Assembly (NCBI GenBank): GCA_018417955.1
Contig: JACTVC010000015.1
Location: 1,079,862 to 1,143,861 of the forward strand
Direction of reading: 5' to 3'
Length of the DNA stretch: 64,000 nt
Source of the DNA: Laccaria trichodermophora
Lineage: Eukaryota > Basidiomycota > Agaricomycetes > Agaricales > Hydnangiaceae
Part shown: positions 55,842 to 64,000 of the stretch, piece by piece
Layout of the letters: every line of letters starts with the position of its first letter
Position numbering within the stretch: position 1 is the first letter of the stretch
Notes under the pieces: model-generated
Seen by the model: only the letters and a program-made list of their open reading frames with translations
Database searches by the model: none
What the model was told of the DNA's origin: nothing
Program-made: the position numbers and the translations under genes

Positions 55842-56934
55842 GAAGAAAAAGATAAAATTCTGAACGTAGTAAACTGGAGGGGCGAACGAAGTGTAAACTT
55901 GATCTCTCGTCTTGAGTTACCAATGTATTATATGTACCCAAACCGATGGCACCGATGGCCAGAAGGTCATGCGCTGGATACAAATATCAGGGTCACAGTG
56001 AGAAAGGTAGCGAGGACCCCATTACTTACTCAGATAACCATCCATTTTCCTCCCAAGATTAGAAGGCCTGAACCCAGGTCACCAATAATGCATCGATGTC
56101 CGACTTTGTGAACAAACGAGGCCACATCTTCTTGGACATGGGACCTGAGCGCCAAACATTCCCCGTCACACAGACAACCCCAAACCCCACGATGAAAGGA
56201 CTGATAATCGATAGAACTCAACCTCGAATAACTTCTCCGTCACATAGACAGCCGCAATGAAAGGATTGATGATGGCTAGTGAGTAAGCGGCCCGCCTGGC
56301 ACCACATGTCCCTAGACGTAAGGCCTGAGCGCCAGATGTGTGGCTTCTCCGTCATAGAGCCAACCCCAAATCTCGCAAGGAAAGGACAGATAAGCGATAA
56401 GTAGAATCCAACTTCGTGAATAACTGGCACTACATGTTCCTGAGCGGATGTGAAGTGACTTCGTCGTCACACATACAACCCCAAATATATTGCGATGAAG
56501 GGACTGATCATCGATAGCATCCAACTTGGTGAAAAACGGACACCACATGTTCTTGGAAATGAACCAATGGCCCGTCCATTTGGAATACTTGGATCTGTGC
56601 CTCAACTGAGGGACTGGGACTGTGGTAATAATCACGACCCGAATGATGCAAACACCGGATTTAAATTTCATCTTTCACCGGATTTTATCTTTGACAACAT
56701 CGATTGGTCGACAATCAAGACTCTGCGTGTTGTCGATACAGATTTCCATCATCTGACGATCCCCAAAATCTGCAACGTGCATGACGCATGATCATGTCTT
56801 CTTCAGGCCCTCGGAACAGATTCACCAGGTCCTCAAGTTCAGAATTAATGCCTTTGAAGTTGTGACTTAAATACACGGGATGTCAAGACGGGCGTATCCC
56901 CATCTCCGTATCGTTGCATTGCTGCAAATTTGCC
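55842..56934. other. Intergenic with degenerate tandem repeat
   Basis: Contains the repeat array at 56090-56530 and a 98-codon frame to 56791 with an FDNIDWSTIKTLRVVDTDF-like F-box-tail fragment that has no start or partner exon. No gene supported. Confidence 0.45.
56090..56530. repeat. Degenerate tandem repeat, about 3-4 units of about 110-140 bp
   Basis: The pattern CGTCACACA-ACA-CCCCAAA, then GATGAAAGGACTGAT-ATCGATAG, then TCCAACTTNGTGAANAA, then CACCACATGT-CT recurs at about 56100-56215, 56240-56345, 56340-56450 and 56460-56550 with variable spacing. Confidence 0.6.
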
Positions 56935-59110
56935 ATGTCTGATGCCACTGATCCTTCACTCGTCAACGTCAAAGTCGCTCAATACTTCATTCAGAAGAAG
57001 TTGGATGAGCTCAAGAGCAAAAAAAAGAAGTTCAGCTACAAAGCCAATGCATCTTTAGCCCCTTCCTCTTGGGATAATCTAACCGTCGGCCACGGGCTGG
57101 GTCAGCCCCCCCCATCTGCCGCTCGCGTCGCCATCATCGGTGCCGGCGTTGCGGGCTTGCGCACTGCCATGCTTCTCGAGCGGCTCAATATTCCCTACAA
57201 GATCTTCGAGGCAAACGATGGTCCTGGTGGCCGGCTCTACACATACCGCTTTCCCTCGGATCCTGATACCAGTCCGCCTGGGCAACACGACTACTACGAG
57301 GTCGGCGGCATGCGCTTCCCCGACAATGTTGCCAACAAGCCAACGTTCGACCTCTTCAAGGAACTTGGATTCAGTTTCCGGACTGAAGAGAATCCTGATG
57401 GAGAGCTGATCCCTTTCATATACGGCAAGGATGATAATATCCGTCACTTTAACGGTGAGTATTGAGCAGGCATGACGGGTGCGATCACTTCTGACTCACA
57501 GATGTTGCACAGACCTCAGGAAGACGTCGAAGGAAGTCACGAGTGGCTTTAACCTCTTCGATGAAGGGGAGCCGGATGGAAATGTGCGTAGTCTCTTTTT
57601 TTGGTTCCCTTGCTCCTAGCTCATGGGAACGTAGGTGCCGAGAGGCTTCACAGATATGCAGGACACCGACTCTCAGGGAAATGTATATCGTGGAGTAGAT
57701 GCATGTTTTTTCAAAGCTTTCAACGACCTTCGCGCGAAGCTTCTTGAAAATTTCGACGAGGCATGGCCAGCGCTTCTCCAAGAATGGGGTTGGGCTTCGA
57801 CGCGTTCCTACCTATCGCAGGCGAAAGAGTTGAAGTTCCCTGATACCGTTATAGACTGGATCGAGAAGCACAAGTCTGGAACAGGCCGCTATGCGCGGTC
57901 TGTAGTCGAAGTGAGTACGTTCTAAGAATACTGGATGAGCCACACTCTAACCAGCCTTTTAGGAAGTGCTTGAATCCATCACGTTCGACCACCCTAGGTC
58001 CGAAAAGCTTGACTGGTGGTGCATCGAAGGCGGCAGCGAAGTCTTGATCAACAAGATGCTCTTGAAGGTGACGAACCCGCCGTCTTACAACCACCGCGTA
58101 ACGGCCGTCTCGGAGGAGTTTTCCTGGCAGAATCCACTTAGGCGCATGAAGGTCAGCGTTCAGGACAAGGAAGATGAATACTTCTCCCATGTCGTTTCGA
58201 CTGTCACATTTTCCGTCCTCCGCACCATCGACACATCCGGTGTGAACATGAACTTCAATCAGCGAGAGGCGATGCGAACTCTCAACTATGGCCAGTCGAT
58301 CAAAGTTGGGATCAAGTTCAAGACGCGCTGGTGGGAGCAGAATATACCCAAGGCCCCACAGGTGGGAGGCGCTAGTCGCACGGACAGGCAGGTCCGCGTT
58401 GTTGTATATCCTAGCTATGGGCTGAACGAGACGGGCCCGGGTGTGCTGATGGTCTCGTACAATTGGTGGGTACCTCCTCTGTCCCCTGCACGTCGCATAG
58501 CGCTGAATCTACCCTTTTCCTACTTAACAGGGATCAAGATGCTGCGCGTTTCGGTTCTCTCATGAGGAACACCGAGTCCCGCTCCGAACAGCCCAAACCG
58601 GACCGCTCTCGCACGCCATGGGAGAGGATACTTCTTGATCAGATATACCAAGACCTTGCCGTATTGCACACCCCGGACGACTCCAACCCGGAGGACGTGA
58701 AAGCATTTAAGCAGATGTTGATCCAGGATACGCTCGACTTCCACGCATTCGACTGGTATAACAACCCTTTCACCATGGGCGCCTTTGCGCAGTTTACGCC
58801 TGGGCAATTCAGTACCCTGTATGCAGATATTCTACAACCCGCTGGCTTTTATGGAAACTTCCATTTCGCGGGCGAGCTCGCCAGCCACCACCATGCGTGG
58901 GTTGCCGGGGCGCTGGATTCTGCTGCGCGCGTGGCTTGTCATATCGAAATGGACCACCGTTCGAGGACCCATCCAACACTGGGCGGAGAGCACAGCAACC
59001 TCAAGCGCAGCATCAAGCATCAGGTTTCTCCCTTGCCGAAGAGCTTGCTTTTCGACTCTAAGGAAGTTGCGGACGACTGGCACCTCTTTGGTTTGGTGGA
59101 AGAGGCGTAG
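56935..59110 (+). CDS. FAD-dependent L-amino-acid oxidase / flavin monoamine oxidase
   Basis: About six exons, about 620 residues. The dinucleotide-binding fold VAIIGAGVAGLRTAMLLERL is followed by FEANDGPGGRL and GGMRFPDN. The middle has EGGSEVLINKMLLKV and SGVNMNFNQREAMRTLNYGQ. The C-terminal FAD-binding region is GNFHFAGELASHHHAWVAGA. These are features of the flavin amine oxidase superfamily, and length and GGxRFP fit fungal L-amino-acid oxidases, which make a keto acid, ammonia and hydrogen peroxide. There is no obvious signal peptide, and the Lys-rich N-terminus (KKLDELKSKKKKFSYK) suggests a cytosolic or peroxisomal protein. A PTS1 is not seen (ends LVEEA). ATG 56935 is preferred over 56914 as it precedes the conserved start. 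No defect found. Confidence 0.88.
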
Positions 59111-59527
59111 GCTGAGCTCACTTTGTTGCATGAGCGTTGAGGGACAACAAAGAATTTTGAATTTTGGAAATATATTACAGTGTACAGTAGGACTATGTGA
59201 ATAGTGTTATGAGCAGCGTGCGTAGTTTAAACGCCGCGAATGCAAAGTCATCACTACCTACAAGACAGAAGACGAGCGATCGGACGCTGAGCTTGACCTA
59301 GGTTCACACTCAGTTTGCACGTAGATTGGTCGTACATTGAAGGATTCAAGAATACTAGCGAGGCTTAGTTATAAGAAATAAGGTAGATTCTCCACGATTT
59401 ACCTTCCCGCCAACCAAGCGCCGTTCCACCTGTTCAGCCAGATATTAGCCATGGGCTGATAGTTTCAATATATCCTCCACATACTGAGTCAAATCCTTGG
59501 GGAGGTAACGAAAGGGCGAGTTCGTGC
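59111..59527. other. Intergenic, 3' flank of the oxidase gene
   Basis: No gene or repeat was recognised up to the LTR element. Confidence 0.5.
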
Positions 59528-59785
59528 TGTTGAAATCAACTCAGCAAGCGCGTGCAATCAAGGCAAGGTGGGGAATAAGATTCCGGTTGTCTCTGTGGGC
59601 GACAGAGGCAAACGGATGGGTAACTACAGTATAGGGCTTCGTATATATACTGTAGACTACGAAATAAAAGGGGTAAAGGCAAAACACCCATAAGGATGCA
59701 CGGAAACAATCAAATGTAAGTAATGTACCTGAAATCCAAGATGGGGCGCATTGCACATGCTCGTAAAGCTCCCGAAATTCCAACA
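59528..59785. repeat. LTR, left copy
   Basis: 258 bp, TGTTGAAATC...AATTCCAACA, with a symmetrical TATATATACTGTAG core near 59651-59666. Confidence 0.93.
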
Positions 59786-60228
59786 CACTCCCTCGAGCAA
59801 AGCAATGTGCCCAAGAGGAACAAGAGCACTCCCTGAAACTGAGGAGTCTCCAAAAATGCGAAATATAAAACAATGAAAATAAAACGGGAGAGCACTCCCT
59901 CAAACCAAAAGATCTCCTGGTCTCCAACATCCAGATGATGGGCCATGCCTCGGAATGCTCCGAAAAGCTGCTAGGAACGACGACCAGCAAGGGGGGGAAG
60001 CAAATAAAAAACAAATCCGGGATCGGTGAGCATAGGTGGCTGCAGAACTCGGCTCCAGCAATCAAAACGGGCGGCGGTCAGCATCGTCGACAAGGGTAAT
60101 CGCGTGCACATGGTGCGGTGTGTGGGTCTCGACATCCGAAATAAAAAACTCCTTCGTAAATCCTTCAAATCCTATCCAACGCCTCTTATTCCTTCAAAAC
60201 GTGCCTCTAAGCCTGAGGACTTCAAACG

Positions 60229-60395
60229 TGCGCCAATCTCAATGGCGGCTTTCCTTCCTCATCCTGTACTGATCCCCGACAGCGGCAAAAAGGTGCGCCA
60301 ATCTCGATGGCGGCTTTTCTTCTTCATCATGGCAGCTGATCATTGACAGCGCCACGTAGTGCACCGATCTCGACGGCGGCTTCCTTCTGCAAGTT
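60229..60395. repeat. Three imperfect tandem units inside the LTR element
   Basis: GTGCGCCAATCTCAATGGCG, GTGCGCCAATCTCGATGGCG and GTGCACCGATCTCGACGGCG start at about 60229, 60292 and 60357 (period about 64 bp), each followed by GGCTTtcCTTC. Confidence 0.7.
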
Positions 60396-60728
60396 TAGGG
60401 GCGTTGCGGCCCTCTTCTGCAGGTTTCATGTCTGTGCAGACATCTTCTGCCTCGAAAACGCACGCAAGGACTTTCTTCGGCCTCCAGCGCCAAGCGCGAG
60501 GACTTCAACGGTGCGCTCCGAGCGAGCGGCTTTTCTTCGGCGCTTCGAAATCAGCGCGTGACTGTCAGAGAGTGACGACGAGTGACATCAAGTGCCGAGT
60601 CTTCAACTGCGGCAAACTGAGAGGTCGAGGGAACGGGTTACGACGGCGGCGAGGGAACGAAACCAGAAAGCGACGCGACGGGGGTGTATGTGAGACTGAC
60701 CCACCCCAAGAGGACAGGCATCCGTTTG

Positions 60729-60986
60729 TGTTGAAATCAACTCAGCAAGCGCGTGCAATCAAGGCAAGGTGGGGAATAAGATTCCGGTTGTCTCTGTGGG
60801 CGACAGAGGCAAACGGATGGGTAACTACAGTATAGGGCTTCGTATATATACTGTAGACTACGAAATAAAAGGGGTAAAGGCAAAACACCCATAAGGATGC
60901 ACGGAAACAATCAAATGTAAGTAATGTACCTGAAATCCAAGATGGGGCGCATTGCACATGCTCGTAAAGCTCCCGAAATTCCAACA
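60729..60986. repeat. LTR, right copy
   Basis: 258 bp, appears identical to the left copy. Followed by the CGTGC target duplication. Confidence 0.93.
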
Positions 60987-62105
60987 CGTGCCTCCCCTTT
61001 TCGACCTCCCGGCCAAAAAGAACGTTTGCCAATAGCACGACCTTCAACCCGCGCCCTTTTCGAACGCTACTTACTTGTTTGAGATCTCAACGGCTCTGTG
61101 GGAATTGAAAAGTCAGGAATCATTATCAATGTAGGTTTCGAGTGCGGCCTTCTCTACTTACCTTGACAAGGTTAATGAATTCCGGATACCACTCTGCGCT
61201 ATTTCCTGGCTGAGGGATGATCTAACGAGACTGCATAGAAGGCATCTTGACTCTTGAGGATTTGCATGGTACCGTGTTTTGCGAATCACCAAGACCACAG
61301 ATACGCGTCATCCCGACCCACACGCGCCTTTCCTTCCCTTTTAAGTTCTTGAAGCAGTGATACGTCGCGATACTTTGCTTCTACGAAACCATTCAATCCC
61401 AAATATTTCGCAACAGGGGGATGGTCTACATTCCTACCTATAAAAATCGTATTCAAGATGGCTTCAAGGTAACCATGTACACTTTCTTCACTACGGGACA
61501 GGATGATTGACGAGATAGATCTTTGGAATAAAAATTTAATAAAATGTCAAACGCTACGTAGCCACGTGCTGGCTATGGAGCCATAGCTCGTTCCCAGATG
61601 CAGCCTGGAGTATTTTGCGGCCGTATGTTGCCCCGGTGGTGGCGACAGTGCCACTGCCAACTGGGCTTGTCGGGAAATCGCCGCATCGGGGATCTAAATT
61701 GGTGAATTTGAATTTTGACTTTACACTCCGCGACAGAACCACGAGCACTCCAAATATCGATGTTGCGCTTTGTCCTCCGCCGCCGTCTTGTTCACTGCTC
61801 ATTCCGTCGTACAATGTCGAGTTTCTTCACAACGTGCCTTGTCCCACAATTGTTGCAACTCATGGAAACGGCTTGTAACAGGGTAACACGCGCACTAGAA
61901 CCCCATGCGCGAGGCGTACTCTTTGTCCTTGCCTCCGCTTTGTCCAATTGATGTCCTCGAGGCTTTTCGAGGCCCAATTTGATTACGCCTTGACGTCACC
62001 ATTGTTTTTTTTGCTATAAAACGGTCTCTCTTTATTTCCAAGAACACAAAGAGTCATTCTGAAGAAGTTCTCTCGACCAGCCCCCTTTGATCTACGCTTT
62101 CTATC
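60987..62105. other. Intergenic, upstream of the last gene
   Basis: No gene supported. GCTATAAAACGG at about 62011-62022 is a TATA box about 90 bp before the ATG at 62106. Confidence 0.5.
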
Positions 62106-63910
62106 ATGCCAATTCACTGGTCCCCTACCGACGAGCTGCTACAGAGGGGCCAACTGTCGGAAGATTTATTTTCGTTGCCCACCGTGCCAAACGAGCCACT
62201 CCACCGCGTCCCCACAAAGCAAGACGCGTCCGCACCGAATGAACCACTTCGCCGCGTTCCCACAGAGCCAGTCATCCACGTACCGAATGGACCATTTCGC
62301 CACGCCCCCACAAACCCAGTTGTCCACGCATCGCGTGAACCACTTCACCGCGTCTCCACAGAGCCAGTTATCTACATGTCCTCTGCGGGCACATCCCAGT
62401 CCCAAGCGAACGCTCTCCAGCACGCAGACTCTGTACAATCCGTCGCCAACTACCTCCTATCTCCTGAGAATTCATTCAGTTCCGTGGCCGCCGCCTCTGG
62501 CAAGCCCAAAGTCAATCGCACCCTATCTTTCATAGCGGAGACTGATGAAGGCTTTTTGACCTACTCTGATGGTTCGAGTAGCTCTGATGATTCATATCCC
62601 AACTCTCAAGGAACTTTCAGCGACTGCGACGATGAATTAATGGACGATCTTGAATACTTCGCCGAGGAATTAGACGCCACCAAGGCAGACGACGCTCTGG
62701 ATATCCCTCTGATGATATATCTGAGGGGCTGTGGTTTGCCATATTTTATGAACGAAAACCAGGAAAGCCTCGAAGAGCTAAAGCACTTGCGTTATGCTAT
62801 GCCTTGGCCTGCGTGCTCCAGCCTCCGACGTCAGCCCGGGACGCGACACTTACAGCAGGTCAAACCCAACTGGCGATGGCCCGAAATTTCGAATGTGGTT
62901 CGAAACTGTGAGCTTTTACAAATTTGGTTGTCGCTTATTCGAACTAACCTGCATGTGCAGATCTTCGGCAATTTAACGACGTCAAGATCCAAAACGAAAA
63001 CAACGTATTAATAGAAAACGCGTCGCATCTCGCTTTGCCCCACCTCGATTTCGTAACATATGGAAATGAGGACTATAAGCTGCTCATCAACGTGGCGGAC
63101 AACAACCAGCTCCTTCATGTTATGAAGCACTACATATTGAGCACTGTCAGCGAGGCGATTCGGCTTCTGCAGAATTTACCTCGGGGTGTCCCGCTCGCTG
63201 AGACGTTGAAGTTCACAGATGTGAGTCGGGTTTGGGGGCCCCCCAGTGCGAAATGGAATGTTTTCACTCTGGTGAGTCGTTTTTTTTTCTGACGGTTCCC
63301 TTCTGAGATTTAAGCAAATAATTCCAGCCGTCTGACGTGCTCGATGTGTATCCTATCACCATAATTTTCCTGGCTCCGTGGGATTTCGGCATCGAGGATT
63401 TTAATGACTTCACCGCGGAACAGACTGTAAGCCCGTTGATTTTAGGTTCGAATTGTTAAACCGACACCGTTCATTCGCCAGTTCTCATACGGGGCTCTCG
63501 ACACTTTGGATAGGAAGGGGAAATTAACCTCTCATACCCTCTGGGCACTCGTACGTGGCCCTTACTTTTGTGTAAAAAATTAAACCTGACACGCTCCCCT
63601 CTAGATCCATGACATTCTTCAAGGCAAGGGGCATAGTTTCGTCGTGACCAATTACCTTCGATGGTCGTTTGGAACACTTACGCCAGGTATGAGTTCAATG
63701 TCTCGTCGAATGCTTCTTTCTGACGCGCGTAAATGAACAGATTGTTCCAGCGCCAAGATGTCAGCGATTTTCGAGGCAGAAATCATAAACTTTGAAGGGC
63801 AAAGCTTCAATGTTCCTTATATGGGCGTCAATTGCCTTGAGATATTGATATACTGGATCCAGGCTGCTCGGGCTATGCTTTCCGAACAGTTTTTCCTCCC
63901 TCTGGATTAA
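62106..63910 (+). CDS. Conserved agaricomycete protein of unknown function with N-terminal peptide repeat
   Basis: Starts MPIHWSPTDELLQRG. Residues about 30-98 contain three to four copies of a 21-22 residue unit of the type PNEPLRRVPTEPVIHV (66-bp DNA period, about 62190-62385), probably disordered. A Ser/Asp-rich stretch (LTYSDGSSSSDDSYPNSQG) follows. The folded part, after introns near 62908-62960, 63270-63327, 63429-63480, 63550-63604 and 63687-63749, includes LPHLDFVTYGNEDYKLLI, WNVFTLPSDVLDVYPITII, LAPWDFGIEDFNDFTAEQ, HTLWALIHDILQGKGHSF, VVTNYLRWSFGTLTP and CLEILIYWIQAARAM, and ends at 63910. The VTNYxxWxFG and LEILxYWxxxA blocks are typical of an uncharacterised mushroom family. Splicing near 62790-62900 is uncertain. 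Confidence 0.65.
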
Positions 63911-64000
63911 TGCTGCCCGCCGCTTTTCAATTGAATTTATGTGTATGTATTAGTAGACCCTTCTGAAGATCCATTTATGTATTGTACCCTTGTACTCCCT

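Larger units (their letters stand above)
59528..60986 (-). mobile_element. Non-autonomous LTR retrotransposon (TRIM/LARD-like), very recent
   Basis: Two 258-bp LTRs (59528-59785 and 60729-60986) appear identical base for base. They are flanked by the duplication CGTGC (59523-59527 and 60987-60991). The 943-bp interior has no Gag, protease, integrase or RT motifs. Orientation is taken as reverse because the interior beside the left LTR reads CTCGAGGGAGTG on the reverse strand, a purine tract just before a TGTTGGAATT LTR start. No primer-binding site was recognised. Mobilisation would need enzymes from another element. Confidence 0.92.

Noticed and set aside
48527..59110. Idea of a secondary-metabolite cluster (P450, PDC-like enzyme, amino-acid oxidase).
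   Set aside because: No core synthase, regulator or dedicated transporter is present between 48 and 59 kb, and the genes are separated by up to 2.5 kb of repeat-bearing DNA.
60359..60835. 158-codon frame inside the non-autonomous LTR element.
   Set aside because: Arg/Ser-rich translation of GC-rich repeats running into the LTR. No Gag or other domain.

Overview
The window looks like nuclear DNA of a mushroom-forming basidiomycete (Agaricomycetes). The evidence is very short GT-AG introns (about 50-60 nt) at high density, a Plavaka-type transposase, Copia elements, F-box families in tandem, and metabolic genes with basidiomycete-like architecture. No rRNA, convincing tRNA, CRISPR or bacterial-style operon was seen. 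Exon boundaries were read by eye from splice signals and family motifs.

1-10.7 kb is a nest of mobile DNA. A Plavaka-type (CMC superfamily) transposase gene runs off the left edge and ends near 8292. It is interrupted by an intact Copia element (844-5400, 213-bp LTRs, target duplication CTTCC, half-tRNA-type primer site) and by a 1.67-kb LTR-like insertion (6211-7877, target duplication AAGCG). A convergent pseudogene with two in-frame TGA codons and a frameshift follows, then a 140-bp tandem repeat.

12.4-24.2 kb holds a reverse-strand F-box gene with a relic beside it, a poorly resolved repeat-domain gene, a small hypothetical gene, a broken F-box/LRR-like copy, a P-loop GTPase with truncated relatives, and a conserved unknown protein.

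25.5-34 kb carries a DUR3-type urea/H+ symporter preceded by a run of GATA sites, a GT90 (CAP10-like) glycosyltransferase, a Copia-type solo LTR with target duplication GTTTA, and an apparently intact F-box/LRR-like gene. That gene is the inverted partner of the broken copy at 18.3 kb.

38-47.5 kb is a tandem segmental duplication. The unit is the 3' end of an acetate-transporter gene (GPR1/FUN34/yaaH) plus two F-box genes. The first unit has a 667-bp Tc1/mariner-like MITE, and the second unit preserves the matching empty site. Of the five to six F-box copies, two look intact and the rest are decayed to different degrees.

48.5-64 kb has a cytochrome P450, a pyruvate-decarboxylase-like enzyme with an altered catalytic His-His pair, a degenerate tandem repeat, an FAD L-amino-acid/amine oxidase, a very young non-autonomous LTR element with identical LTRs (59528-60986, target duplication CGTGC), and a conserved unknown protein with an N-terminal peptide repeat. 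Urea uptake, acetate transport, pyruvate decarboxylation and amino-acid oxidation all occur here, but nothing shows that they form a co-regulated cluster.
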